Source: an archaeon (GTDB lineage: Archaea; Nanoarchaeota; Nanoarchaeia; Pacearchaeales; GW2011-AR1). Taken from it: a stretch of DNA of 20,329 bases. Location of the stretch: positions 1 to 20,329 of the forward strand of contig DAOWCW010000004.1 in NCBI GenBank assembly GCA_030639395.1. The letters run 5' to 3'. Each line of letters starts with the position of its first letter. The first letter of the stretch is position 1. The translations under genes were made by a program, and so were the position numbers. This document shows, piece by piece, positions 1 through 8,537 of the stretch. The notes beneath the pieces are model-generated. The model was given only the letters and a program-made list of their open reading frames with translations, was not told where the DNA came from and searched no databases.

Positions 1-1
1 A

Positions 2-637
2 ATGCTAGAAAAATTAACAACTCTTTTCACAGTAGAAACAAGTTTTTTCTTAACCCTAACATTCTTCACAACGGTAATCGTCCTCTATTCAATCTTCGTT
101 TTCTACTTCTACCGATTCCTCGCCAAAAAAAACATCATCGAACTCAACCTAAGCCAATACAACCAATACTCAAACCCAACCCTAATCAAAATCTTCGCCG
201 CAATATTCTACATCGTAGAATACATCGTCCTCCTTCCCGTTCTAACATTCTTCTGGTTCTCTATCCTTTCAATCCTAACTCTACTCCTAGCAAAAGGACT
301 AGAAGTAAGCACAATCCTCCTAATCTCCGCAGCCCTTGTCACAGCCGTCAGAGTCACATCCTACACAAGCGAAGACCTAGCAAAAGACCTAGCAAAAATG
401 CTCCCATTCACACTCCTAGCAATCGCAATCACAACCGCCGGCTTCTTCGACATCTCAATCTTCTTCGACCGAATCGCAGAAATACCCTCCCTGTTCTCAA
501 ACATCCCATACTACCTCCTCTTTATCGTCGCAATTGAACTAATCATGAGAATCGCCGAATTCCTACAATCCGCATTCCAAGGCTCCCAGGCAACAGAAGA
601 AGAAACCTCTCTCGAAGATGAATCCAAAACGGAATAA
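2..637 (+). CDS. Multi-pass membrane protein of unknown function
   Basis: I do not recognise the family. The 211-residue product is very hydrophobic, with about five predicted membrane segments: roughly residues 13-38, 63-92, 100-118, 133-155 and 165-185. It ends in an acidic, Ser/Thr/Glu-rich cytosolic-looking tail. The first ATG is at base 2 of the window, so the true start and promoter cannot be judged and the gene could extend further upstream. The A/C-rich composition and NNC/NNA third positions match the neighbouring + strand genes, so it looks native. It lies 29 nt upstream of the aIF2 gamma gene, which has its own TATA box. No catalytic motif is visible. Confidence 0.75.
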   Translation: MLEKLTTLFTVETSFFLTLTFFTTVIVLYSIFVFYFYRFLAKKNIIELNLSQYNQYSNPTLIKIFAAIFYIVEYIVLLPVLTFFWFSILSILTLLLAKGLEVSTILLISAALVTAVRVTSYTSEDLAKDLAKMLPFTLLAIAITTAGFFDISIFFDRIAEIPSLFSNIPYYLLFIVAIELIMRIAEFLQSAFQGSQATEEETSLEDESKTE

Positions 638-647
638 CTTTTAAACT
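635..647 (+). promoter_or_regulatory. TATA box for a leaderless aIF2 gamma transcript
   Basis: The sequence taacttttaaac is centred about 25 nt before the ATG at 667, the spacing expected when transcription starts at the start codon. Almost the same motif, taacttatttaaac, lies at the same distance before the gene at 1930. No Shine-Dalgarno motif is present. Confidence 0.6.
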
Positions 648-666
648 CAAAAATTCTTTCTTAATC

Positions 667-1899
667 ATGGAACAATCAATGGAAAACATTTCAAAACTAG
701 ATACAATAAATGTTGGAATAGTCGGACACATCGACCACGGAAAAACCACTCTCCTACAAAAACTTTCCGACAAATGGGCAGACACACATTCTGAAGAACT
801 AAAACGAGGAATCACAATTAAACTCGGATATGCCGATGCAATAGTAAGAGAAGACAAAGGAAAACTAACAGTAGAAAAAACATCAAAAGGAAAACCAGTT
901 CGGTATATCACATTCGTCGACGCACCCGGACACGAAATGCTAATGGCAACAATGCTCTCAGGTGCAGCAATCATGGACGCCGCAATTTTAGTAGTTGCAG
1001 CAAATGAAGGAATCAAACCACAAACACAGGAACACCTCGTAGCACTAAAAGCAAAAAAAATAAAAAAAATAATCATAGTCCAAAATAAAATCGACCTAGT
1101 ATCAAAAACATCCGCCCTAGAAAACTACAAAACAATAAAAGAATTCGTCAAAGGAACCATCGCCGAAAACGCACCAATAATTCCAGTTTCCGCAATCCAA
1201 GGAGTAAATATCGACAAAATCCTTCAAGAACTAATTAACATAAAAATCACAAAACCCTCTCCAAACGAAAACCCTCTCTTCCTAATCGCCCGAAGCTTCG
1301 ACATCAATAAGCCCGGAACTCCATTAGACAAGCTTCACGGCGGAATCCTCGGAGGAGCACTAAAACACGGAACGCTAAAAATCGGCGACACAATCGAAAT
1401 CAAACCAGGATACTCCTACAAAAAAAACAACCAATATCACTACAAAACCGTCAAATCAAAAATCATCTCAATGCAAAAAGGTAATCACCAAATAACACAG
1501 GCTTTTCCAGGAGGATCTCTAGCAATAGAAACCGAACTCGATCCATCACTAACAAAAGCCGATGCACTCTCTGGATCCATCGCCTCCAACAAAAACACTT
1601 TGCCAGAAATAACAGAAAATATAACAATAAAATACACTCTCTTCGACGAAATCCTAGGAACCGGAAAACACGAACCAGTCCAAAATCTCAAACCAAACGA
1701 AATGCTAATGCTCAGTTTAAATACCTCAATCACCGTCGGACAAGTAATTAAAATCCGACAACCGACAACCGACAACCGACAACCGAACGCAGACCTTTCT
1801 CTTAAAATCCCAGTCGTTCCATTAAAGGGAGAATCCATAGGAATCGCACGAAACCTAAACGGACACTGGAGACTAATCGGATTCGGCTCAATAGAATAA
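667..1899 (+). CDS. eif2g: Translation initiation factor 2 subunit gamma (aIF2 gamma)
   Basis: This is the GTPase subunit of archaeal IF2, which delivers initiator Met-tRNA to the small ribosomal subunit. At 410 residues it is about the usual length. The G motifs are complete: GHIDHGKT at 20-27, RGIT at 47-50, DAPGH at 85-89 and NKID at 140-143. Two beta-barrel domains follow, and the end HWRLIGFGSIE matches the family C-terminus. Two things are odd. The segment between switch 1 and DAPGH, where most archaeal homologues carry a four-cysteine zinc knuckle, has no cysteine. A loop near residues 363-373 is encoded by a 7-bp tandem repeat. The start at 667 is chosen because of the TATA box 25 nt upstream; Met5 is an alternative. 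Confidence 0.95.
   Translation: MEQSMENISKLDTINVGIVGHIDHGKTTLLQKLSDKWADTHSEELKRGITIKLGYADAIVREDKGKLTVEKTSKGKPVRYITFVDAPGHEMLMATMLSGAAIMDAAILVVAANEGIKPQTQEHLVALKAKKIKKIIIVQNKIDLVSKTSALENYKTIKEFVKGTIAENAPIIPVSAIQGVNIDKILQELINIKITKPSPNENPLFLIARSFDINKPGTPLDKLHGGILGGALKHGTLKIGDTIEIKPGYSYKKNNQYHYKTVKSKIISMQKGNHQITQAFPGGSLAIETELDPSLTKADALSGSIASNKNTLPEITENITIKYTLFDEILGTGKHEPVQNLKPNEMLMLSLNTSITVGQVIKIRQPTTDNRQPNADLSLKIPVVPLKGESIGIARNLNGHWRLIGFGSIE
1755..1786 (+). repeat. In-frame 7-bp tandem repeat (ccgacaa x4 plus ccga) inside aIF2 gamma
   Basis: Four perfect copies of ccgacaa (1755-1782) are followed by a partial copy. Because 7 is not a multiple of 3, successive units are read in different frames, giving roughly RQPTTDNRQPN. 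The insert falls in a loop between beta strands of domain III, just before the family-like stretch ADLSLKIPV. Confidence 0.9.
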
Positions 1900-1910
1900 C
1901 TTATTTAAAC
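1898..1910 (+). promoter_or_regulatory. TATA box for the gene at 1930
   Basis: The sequence aacttatttaaac overlaps the aIF2 gamma stop codon and is centred about 25 nt before the ATG at 1930. It closely resembles the box at 635-647 and implies a separate leaderless transcript. Confidence 0.55.
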
Positions 1911-1929
1911 TACCAATCTATATATTACT

Positions 1930-2598
1930 ATGCCAGAAAAAGAAGAGAACAAATCAACAATAGAAGACCTCACCCCCACGAATCCAAACATTCCCATTCT
2001 TAAATCTACCACTCAGAAACCTACTACAAAACCTATTGCAAAAAAAATAGCCACAAAAACAATTCCTCAAACCTCAACAGCCAAAAACATACCAACCCCC
2101 GAAGCCTCACAAAAACCGATTAAAAAAATCAAACCAACATATAAATACGCAGGCAGAGAAACTCTAAGTGAAATCATAAGAAAAAATATTCCAAAACAAT
2201 TCATAACAACAGATCGATTCGCAACGATCCTCGGACTAATCTTTTTAACAATAGTTGTACTCGCCTTAATCCAATTCCCATTTGAAAAACTTCTTTCAGG
2301 AGACACGGATATAATAATAGGAATCGGATACCCCTGGCCTTTCCTGGAACTCGAAATCGAAAACCCCGAAGAACCCCCCGTGCGATATCTAAACCTCTTC
2401 TTAGACCTAATACTCTACCTAATATTATCCTATGCCATTGATATATCCATAAATCTCATAACAAATACATCTTTAATAAAATCCAAAAAGAAACAAAGAG
2501 AACAGCCAAAAATCTACAAATCCATAAAACCAACACTAGCAGACAAGATGACAAAAAAAGTCTTCAATGAAGAAAAAAGTCAACCTACTAAGTCATGA
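1930..2598 (+). CDS. Two-segment membrane protein with a low-complexity N-terminus
   Basis: I do not recognise the family. Residues 1 to about 75 are rich in Pro, Thr, Lys and Ala and look disordered. A charged linker leads to a membrane segment near residues 97-117 (ILGLIFLTIVVLALIQFPF). A loop with several Pro, Trp and acidic residues follows, then a second membrane segment near 155-180, and finally a strongly basic tail. The 222-residue product could be an anchoring or scaffold protein, but nothing in it shows an enzymatic function. It has a TATA-like box 25 nt upstream. Its TGA stop codon is the first three bases of a perfect hairpin. It is convergent with gyrA, with 48 nt between the two stop codons. 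Confidence 0.75.
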   Translation: MPEKEENKSTIEDLTPTNPNIPILKSTTQKPTTKPIAKKIATKTIPQTSTAKNIPTPEASQKPIKKIKPTYKYAGRETLSEIIRKNIPKQFITTDRFATILGLIFLTIVVLALIQFPFEKLLSGDTDIIIGIGYPWPFLELEIENPEEPPVRYLNLFLDLILYLILSYAIDISINLITNTSLIKSKKKQREQPKIYKSIKPTLADKMTKKVFNEEKSQPTKS

Positions 2599-2614
2599 AA
2601 ATCATAGATTTTCA
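2596..2614. terminator. Hairpin starting at a stop codon between convergent genes
   Basis: A perfect 8-bp stem, tgaaaatc / gattttca, with loop ata. It begins exactly at the stop codon of the 1930-2598 gene. It may act as a bidirectional transcription barrier between that gene and gyrA, or may belong to the dispersed hairpin family seen elsewhere in the window. The structure is seen; the function is inferred. Confidence 0.45.
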
Positions 2615-2646
2615 CTCACTAGAATAATTATCAACCACTCCCAAAA

Positions 2647-5160
2647 TTACTCAACATCATCCACAGGAACTCGACTCAAATCCGAAACAACATCCCCACT
2701 CCCCAAATTAATAATCTTAACTCCCTGAGTAGCCCTACCCATAACCCTAACATTCTTCAAAGGAGTCCGAATAACAATTCCTTTCTTTGTCGTAATAATA
2801 ACATTATCATTCTCTAAAACCGACCGACTCGTAATAACCTCTCCAGTCTTATCCGTAACATTCATATTAATAATCCCCTTCCCAGCCCGACCTGTCAATC
2901 TATAATCATCAATAGCAGTCCTCTTCCCGTAACCCTTCTTCGTCACAGTCAAAACAGAAAATCCAGCTCTATCTTCAACTGGCAAAATCTCCAACGAAAC
3001 AACCTCGTCCCCATCATCCATCTTAATCCCAGTTACACCATACGAAGCCCGACCCATCGACCGAACCTCACTAGACTTAAACCGAATTGCCTTCCCCTTC
3101 TTAGTCACCAACAAAATCTCCTGCCCCTCCTTCATCGGCTTCACACCAATCAACAAATCATTAGTCTCCGCAACCTTAATCGCCTTAATCCCACCCTTCC
3201 TCGGATTCGCAAACTGCGACAACTCAATTTTTTTCACGACACCCTTAGCAGTCGCCATCATCAACAGATCCTCGAACTTCTTCACAGCCAAAACACTAGT
3301 CACCCTCTCATCCTTCAAATGCAACAAATTAACAATAGCCTGCCCTTTAGTCGACTTGGCAGAAGACGTAATCTCATGAGCCTTCAACCAATGAACCTTA
3401 CCCTTATCGGTAAAAAACAACATATAATCATGCGTAGAACAAGTCAATAATTCCTTAACAAAATCACCCTCAGTCAAACCCGAACCAATAACCCCCTTCC
3501 CTCCCCGCTTCTGCTCCTTATATTGCCCTAAATCCAATCTCTTAATATATCCCTTCGCCGTCAATGTCACCACAACATCTTTCTTATCAACTAAATCACC
3601 CTCCTCAAAATCCCCAACCTTTCCAACCAACTTCGTTTTCCTATTGTCCCCAAACTTCTCCTTCAAATAACTCAAATCCTCACGAATAATTTTCAAAATC
3701 AAATCCTCATTACCCAAAATCTTATTCAATTTATCAATCAGTTTCTTCAAATCCTTCTCCTCGTTCTTCAATTTATCAAACTCAAGCGAAGTAATCTGAT
3801 GCAACTTCATTTCCAAAATAGCTTCAGTTTGCCTATCACTCAAACTATATTTCACCTTCAACTGCATCCCAGCATCTACTTTCCCCTTCGCTGCACGAAT
3901 CAAACGAACAACCTCATCAATATTCGACTGTGCAACCAACAACCCATCAACAATATGCAACCTCTTCTCAGCCTTCGCCAAATCAAACTCCTTAGTCTTC
4001 CGAATCACACCCTGTCGATGCTTCAAATAAACCTGAATATAATGCCTCAAGGTCAACATCTTCGGAACACGATCAACCAAAGCCAACATATTAGCATTAA
4101 ACGAAATCCTCAACTGAGTATATTTATACAATCTATTCAAAGTAAACTTCGGCTCACTCGCCTTCTTCAACTCAATCATAATCCGAATCTTCCCTTTACT
4201 CGACTCATCCCTAATATCCGAAATATCCGGCAACTTCTTATCTCTAACCAAATTAGCAATCTGCTCAACCAAATGTGCCTTATTAACCTGATACGGAATC
4301 TCCGTAATGATAATCTTCGTCTTCCCCTTCGTAGTCTTCGGCTCTTCAATAGAAGCCTTCCCATCAAGTATCAACCTCCCCTTGCCCTCAGTATAAATTT
4401 TCCTAATCTCTCCACTAACAGTCCCGCCAGTCGGAAAATCCGGTGCCTTAATCGCAGCAATCATCTCGTTATCTTCACACTCAGGATTATCCAAATAAGT
4501 CACAATCGCATCACAAGTATTATTCAAGTTATGAGGCGGAATATTAGTAGCCATACCAACAGCAATACCAGAAGCCCCATTCAAAAATAAATTAGGCAAC
4601 CTTCCAGGCATCACAATCGGCTCATCCAAACTATTATCATAATTTTTCATCATCGGAACAGTATTCTTATCAATATCATCAATCAACTCCATCGAAATCT
4701 TCTCCATCTTAGCCTCAGTATACCTAGACGCAGCAGCACTATCCCCATCCATAGAACCAAAATTACCCTGACCAATAACCAAAGGATACCTCAATGACCA
4801 ACTCTGTGCCATCCTAACCATAGCATCATAAATAGAAGCATCGCCATGTGGATGATACTTACCCATAACATCCCCAACAATACGCCCCGACTTCTTCGTC
4901 TGCTTATTATGAAAAACACCCATCTCATTCATTCCCCAAAGAATTCTTCTATGAACCGGTTTCAATCCATCCTCAGCCGACGGCAAAGCCCGCGCAACAA
5001 TAACACTCATAGCATAATTCAAATAAGCCTCACGCATCTCCGACGAAATTTCAACATCAATCAACTCTTTCGCCTGAACTGAATCCCGCATTTCCTTTCT
5101 CTTTACCTCAAACTCACCAGCATCCTTCATCGCTTCCTCAATACTAACAGCCGTATTCAT
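2647..5160 (-). CDS. gyrA: DNA gyrase subunit A
   Basis: This is the DNA-cutting subunit of a bacterial-type type IIA topoisomerase, which introduces negative supercoils together with GyrB. The 837-residue protein has the winged-helix/tower core with the catalytic tyrosine at about Y147 in [10 protein letters not shown]. The C-terminal beta-pinwheel region carries a GyrA box, QKRGGKG, near residue 552, which marks it as gyrase rather than topoisomerase IV. In the quinolone-contact stretch [10 protein letters not shown], the position of E. coli Ser83 is Ala, as in mycobacteria. The start ATG overlaps the stop of the upstream HAD-like gene by 4 nt (ATGA), so it is the last gene of a tight operon. 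Gyrase in archaea is generally regarded as acquired from bacteria. Confidence 0.97.
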   Translation of the reverse strand: MNTAVSIEEAMKDAGEFEVKRKEMRDSVQAKELIDVEISSEMREAYLNYAMSVIVARALPSAEDGLKPVHRRILWGMNEMGVFHNKQTKKSGRIVGDVMGKYHPHGDASIYDAMVRMAQSWSLRYPLVIGQGNFGSMDGDSAAASRYTEAKMEKISMELIDDIDKNTVPMMKNYDNSLDEPIVMPGRLPNLFLNGASGIAVGMATNIPPHNLNNTCDAIVTYLDNPECEDNEMIAAIKAPDFPTGGTVSGEIRKIYTEGKGRLILDGKASIEEPKTTKGKTKIIITEIPYQVNKAHLVEQIANLVRDKKLPDISDIRDESSKGKIRIMIELKKASEPKFTLNRLYKYTQLRISFNANMLALVDRVPKMLTLRHYIQVYLKHRQGVIRKTKEFDLAKAEKRLHIVDGLLVAQSNIDEVVRLIRAAKGKVDAGMQLKVKYSLSDRQTEAILEMKLHQITSLEFDKLKNEEKDLKKLIDKLNKILGNEDLILKIIREDLSYLKEKFGDNRKTKLVGKVGDFEEGDLVDKKDVVVTLTAKGYIKRLDLGQYKEQKRGGKGVIGSGLTEGDFVKELLTCSTHDYMLFFTDKGKVHWLKAHEITSSAKSTKGQAIVNLLHLKDERVTSVLAVKKFEDLLMMATAKGVVKKIELSQFANPRKGGIKAIKVAETNDLLIGVKPMKEGQEILLVTKKGKAIRFKSSEVRSMGRASYGVTGIKMDDGDEVVSLEILPVEDRAGFSVLTVTKKGYGKRTAIDDYRLTGRAGKGIINMNVTDKTGEVITSRSVLENDNVIITTKKGIVIRTPLKNVRVMGRATQGVKIINLGSGDVVSDLSRVPVDDVE

Positions 5161-5738
5161 CCTAAAACCTCCCGCAATTTATCAACACCTTCATACTTCA
5201 CAAACTTAATTTCTAATTCCTCGCAAACCTTCCTGGATTTCTCACTCCCAACAAAAACATCAACCTTCCCAGCCTTATCAAAAACCGCAGTCTTGTCATC
5301 CCTCTCCTCAGCATCTAAAGCAATAACCTCATCAAACAAACCCTCAGCATCAGCCAACTTCAAAACCTCGTCAATAAAACCTTTAGTATTAGTACTAATC
5401 AAAACCAACCTAAATTTATCTTTCATACCATTAAGCATCTTAACAAAATCCGAATCAACATAATCTCCCTTCCTAATCAAGCCAAGCACCCTCTCGAAAT
5501 ACTCGCCTCGCCTCTTAGCAATCCTCTCATTCTTCTCTAAATCTTTATACTCATCAATTCTACCCAAAGCCTCCTCGACATAATCAAAATAATCCTCACT
5601 ATCCACCTTCTCCAACAACTCCGGCATCTCCGCCCTCTCACTCAACTCCCTCATCCCAACCTCATGCGCCTTTCTCCACGGCTCATTACTCTTAATAATC
5701 CCAAACAAACTCATACCCAAAATCTTCTTATCATTCAT
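5157..5738 (-). CDS. HAD-superfamily-like protein lacking catalytic aspartates
   Basis: The 193-residue product has the outline of a small HAD phosphatase. A first strand, ILGMSLFGIIKSNEPWRKAH (residues 6-25), aligns with the usual FDxDGVxxDSExxWRKAH start. A helical cap follows, then a motif II strand LVLISTNT (about 111-118), a lysine near 149 and a motif IV strand VFVGSEKS (161-168). The motif I nucleophile Asp and the +2 Asp are replaced by Ser and Phe, and the motif IV acidic residue is replaced by Ser. By established HAD chemistry it should therefore be inactive as a phosphatase. It overlaps the zinc-ribbon gene upstream and gyrA downstream by 4 nt each. A regulatory or binding role tied to gyrase expression is possible but unproven. 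Confidence 0.7.
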   Translation of the reverse strand: MNDKKILGMSLFGIIKSNEPWRKAHEVGMRELSERAEMPELLEKVDSEDYFDYVEEALGRIDEYKDLEKNERIAKRRGEYFERVLGLIRKGDYVDSDFVKMLNGMKDKFRLVLISTNTKGFIDEVLKLADAEGLFDEVIALDAEERDDKTAVFDKAGKVDVFVGSEKSRKVCEELEIKFVKYEGVDKLREVLG

Positions 5739-6067
5739 TTCCTTTTCACCGCCTTTTTCTTGCCCGACCTAATCGAAACTTTAGTTTCCTTTTTAGAGGG
5801 TACACTATTACGTGTCTTAACATTTTTCTTAACGACTTTCGCTTTCATCTTCTCAATACTAGTTCTAAGCTTCTCTTCCGTCGTCACCAAAACAGGAAAA
5901 CTCACAGCCTCAAACTCACAATCCCTACATCTCATTTTAGGAACAATCCCAAATAAATTTCCAAACTCAAAAACATACTTCACACTTCTAGACTTACATT
6001 TAGGGCAAAACGAAACCCGAATATCCTTTTTGCAAACCCCTCCTTCACAAAGTTCACACTTCCCCAT
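5735..6067 (-). CDS. Small zinc-ribbon protein with a basic tail
   Basis: I cannot assign a named family. The 110-residue protein has cysteines at 4, 7, 12, 21, 24, 47 and 50. The pairs CPKC (21-24) and CRDC (47-50) form a classic zinc ribbon, and KCELC may add a second metal site. The last 40 residues are rich in Lys, Arg, Ser and Val and would bind nucleic acid. I prefer the ATG at 6067, which shares its A with the TGA of the upstream gene (TGATG), over the GTG one codon earlier. The stop overlaps the next ATG by 4 nt. The position within a gyrase operon suggests a DNA- or RNA-linked role, but that is inference. Confidence 0.7.
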   Translation of the reverse strand: MGKCELCEGGVCKKDIRVSFCPKCKSRSVKYVFEFGNLFGIVPKMRCRDCEFEAVSFPVLVTTEEKLRTSIEKMKAKVVKKNVKTRNSVPSKKETKVSIRSGKKKAVKRK

Positions 6068-6345
6068 CACAAGCCCACCTCCATCTTCATAAATCTCTTA
6101 ACCTTATCTCCCCTCTTAAAACTTTTCCCCTCATATTCAACATCTTCCTTAAACTTCTTATACCCACAAAAATCCGCCAAATCACGAACCCATACAGTCT
6201 CCCCAGACAAACCTTTCACATTCCCATAATGCTTATATACAACAATCTTCCTATCGATATTCTCACAATCTCTAGCCACACAAATCACCTCAATCTCCAT
6301 CCCTTTAAAATGCAAATACTTCTCTCCAGCCTTCGGTTCCACCAT
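6067..6345 (-). CDS. DUF1653-like protein
   Basis: The 92-residue product matches my recollection of the DUF1653 pattern: an N-terminal Y-x-H-F-K-G-x-E segment (here YLHFKGMEIEVICVA), a middle VVYKHYG, and a VWVRDLADF element where the family has VWVRPLEMF. The biochemical function of DUF1653 is unknown to me. I chose the ATG at 6345 because a strong Shine-Dalgarno motif, aggaggt, lies 8 nt before it; the TTG one codon upstream is less likely. It is the first of four overlapping genes leading to gyrA and lies 160 nt after gyrB in the same direction. I see no clear TATA box in that gap, so it may be co-transcribed with gyrB. Confidence 0.7.
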   Translation of the reverse strand: MVEPKAGEKYLHFKGMEIEVICVARDCENIDRKIVVYKHYGNVKGLSGETVWVRDLADFCGYKKFKEDVEYEGKSFKRGDKVKRFMKMEVGL

Positions 6346-6389
6346 CAAAACAAACCTCCTAATCTACAAGTTACACAATCAGCCAAGTA

Positions 6390-6508
6390 ACCGAAACCCC
6401 GAAACCCGGGCTCACCGGGGCCAGTAGGGTCATCCCGAATTGGGGAAGAGTCATGTCCGAAGAAGACCGAAGCCCCGAAACCCCCGATTTCTGAAATCTC
6501 TGATTTCA
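6390..6508. repeat. Composite repeat element between gyrB and the DUF1653 gene
   Basis: Two near-identical 18-mers, accgaaaccccgaaaccc (6390-6407) and accgaagccccgaaaccc (6466-6483), flank a G/C-richer core. The core contains gggctcacc (6408-6416) and gagtcatgtccg (6448-6459), both of which recur inside the DHH gene at 15548-15569. The element ends in the hairpin tgaaatc-tct-gatttca (6492-6508), whose last three bases are the complement of the gyrB stop codon. A relative of the 18-mer occurs at 10554-10568. The composition contrasts with the surrounding A/C-rich DNA. Confidence 0.8.
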
Positions 6509-8410
6509 TAAATCCACCTCCGCCTTGTCCGCATTCTCTTCAATAAAGGCCCGACGAGGAGCAACCGCATCCCCCATCAACAAACTAAAAGTCTCATCCG
6601 CCTCAACAGCATCCTCAATCGAAATTTGCTTCAACCGCCGAGTCTTCGGATTCATCGTAGTATCCCACAACTGCTCATCATTCATCTCACCCAAACCCTT
6701 AAACCTACCAATCTCCAACTTCCCACCAAGCTCCTTCACCTTCGCATCCAACTCCTCCTTATTATAAACATAATACTCCTTCATCCCCTTCTTGATCTTA
6801 AAAAACGGAGCAACCGCAACAAAAATATGTCCAGCCTCAATCAACTGCGGAACATACCGAAAAAACAAAGTCAACATTAACGCTTTAATATGCTGTCCAT
6901 CAACATTCGCATCCGTCATAATAATAATCTTATTATACCTTAATTTCGAAATATCAAAAGAATCCCCAACACTAGTTCCAATCGCCGTAATCATATTCGA
7001 AATCATCTCACTAGACAACGCCCGCGATGGACTCGACTTTTCAACATTCAAAATCTTACCACGCAAAGGCAAAATCGCCTGAGTCTCTCGATCCCTCCCA
7101 CCCTTAGCAGTACCACCCGCAGAATCTCCCTCAACAATATAAAGCTCCGTATTCTCTTTCTTCCTACTTGAACAATCAGCCAACTTCCCAGGCAACCCAC
7201 TCCCAACACTCAAAGAATTCTTTCGACGAATCAAATCCTTCGCCCTCTTTGCAGCCTCCCTAGCTTTCAATGCAGCAGTAGCCTTCCCCAAAATCGCCTT
7301 GCCAACAACAGGATTCTCTTCCAAAAAATCAGTCAAAGCAGCACTAGCCATAGAATCAACAATACCCTTAATCTCACCATTCCCAAGCTTAGTCTTCGTC
7401 TGACCCTCAAACTGCGGATCCTGCATCTTCACAGAAATAACAGCCGTAACACCCTCACGAATATCATCCCCCGTCAACTTCTGCCCCTTCTTCAATGTCC
7501 CTTTCTTTGTCCCATAATCATTAATCACCCTCGTCAAAGCCGTCTTCAAACCAACAACATGCGTCCCACCTTCAATCGTATTAATCGTATTAACAAAACC
7601 CTGGATATTCTCATTATAAGAATCACTATACTGAATCGCAACTTCGGCCACTGTACCATGATCTTCCCTTTTAAAATAAATAGGTTTCTGATGAATCGGC
7701 TTTCGAGTCTTATTTAACCATTTCACAAACTCAATCAAGCCACCTTCATAACAAAAAGAATCACTCTTAATTTTCTCACCCCTTAAATCACTAAAACTAA
7801 TTTTAAGCCCCGCATTCAAAAAACAAGTCTCTCTAAATCTAGTAGCCAAACTTTTATAATCAAACTCTAACGTCGTAAAAATCTTATCATCTGGCATAAA
7901 CGTAACTTTCGTCCCATGCTCATTCTTTCCACAACTTCCAACAATCTTCAAATCATTCACCGGAACCCCAATCGCATAACTCTGTGCATAAATATTCCCA
8001 TTCTTCCGAACTTCAACCTTCATGTTCTTAGACAAAGCCGCAACAACAGAAATACCAACACCATGAAGCCCCCCAGAAACCGCATAAGTCTTATTATCAA
8101 ACTTCCCACCAGCATGAAGCTTTGTAACAATAATCTCTACCGCCGGCCTCTTATAAACAGGATGCAAATCAACCGGCATTCCTCTCCCATCATCTTCAAC
8201 TGTAACAGAATTATCCTTATTAATCGTAATCCTAATTTCCTCGCCAATCCCCGCCATATGCTCATCAACCGAATTATCTACAACCTCATAAACACAATGA
8301 TGCAACCCATACCTATCAGTAGATCCAATATACATCCCAGGTCTCTTTCGAACCGCCTCAAGCCCTTCCAAAACCTTAATGTCCTGTGCCGAATAATTTT
8401 TACCACTCAT
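6506..8410 (-). CDS. gyrB: DNA gyrase subunit B
   Basis: This is the ATPase/TOPRIM subunit of bacterial-type gyrase, 634 residues. The GHKL ATP site shows EVVDNSVDE (about 42-50), DDGRGMP and VSGGLHGVGISVV. The TOPRIM domain has EGDSAGGTAKGGRDR with the catalytic Glu near residue 427, then MTDANVDGQH near 495-504 and a normal C-terminal GRFKGLGEM. In most GyrB proteins the metal motif is DxDxD (TDADVDG); here the middle Asp is Asn. An 'aagagg' Shine-Dalgarno motif lies about 8 nt before the ATG, and a TATA-like box is about 40 nt upstream. The short E. coli-type insert is absent, giving the compact form of about 635 residues. Confidence 0.97.
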   Translation of the reverse strand: MSGKNYSAQDIKVLEGLEAVRKRPGMYIGSTDRYGLHHCVYEVVDNSVDEHMAGIGEEIRITINKDNSVTVEDDGRGMPVDLHPVYKRPAVEIIVTKLHAGGKFDNKTYAVSGGLHGVGISVVAALSKNMKVEVRKNGNIYAQSYAIGVPVNDLKIVGSCGKNEHGTKVTFMPDDKIFTTLEFDYKSLATRFRETCFLNAGLKISFSDLRGEKIKSDSFCYEGGLIEFVKWLNKTRKPIHQKPIYFKREDHGTVAEVAIQYSDSYNENIQGFVNTINTIEGGTHVVGLKTALTRVINDYGTKKGTLKKGQKLTGDDIREGVTAVISVKMQDPQFEGQTKTKLGNGEIKGIVDSMASAALTDFLEENPVVGKAILGKATAALKAREAAKRAKDLIRRKNSLSVGSGLPGKLADCSSRKKENTELYIVEGDSAGGTAKGGRDRETQAILPLRGKILNVEKSSPSRALSSEMISNMITAIGTSVGDSFDISKLRYNKIIIMTDANVDGQHIKALMLTLFFRYVPQLIEAGHIFVAVAPFFKIKKGMKEYYVYNKEELDAKVKELGGKLEIGRFKGLGEMNDEQLWDTTMNPKTRRLKQISIEDAVEADETFSLLMGDAVAPRRAFIEENADKAEVDL

Positions 8411-8445
8411 AATAAATTCCTCTTAATGGCACAAAAAAACAATCT

Positions 8446-8456
8446 TTCTTTATAAA
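8446..8456 (-). promoter_or_regulatory. TATA box for gyrB
   Basis: On the minus strand the sequence reads gtttataaagaa, about 40 nt before the gyrB ATG. Transcription about 25 nt downstream would leave a leader of roughly 15 nt that contains the gagg Shine-Dalgarno motif. gyrB would then be leadered, unlike several of its neighbours. Confidence 0.5.
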
Positions 8457-8537
8457 CATTTAGGTAGCAAAAATAGAAATCCTCGACGACAAATCAAAAA
8501 ATACAAATAAAATACATCAAAACACAAACTAAATCAA

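Noticed and set aside
3799..4590. Long + strand ORFs opposite gyrA and gyrB
   Set aside because: They are antisense shadows that follow the strong codon and strand bias of the real genes. Their products are rich in Asn, Leu, Ile and Arg with no domain pattern.
5735..6067. Zinc-ribbon protein as a transcription factor S or RNA polymerase subunit M homologue
   Set aside because: The TFS/RPB9 signature with the acidic DE hairpin and the spacing of the second ribbon is absent.
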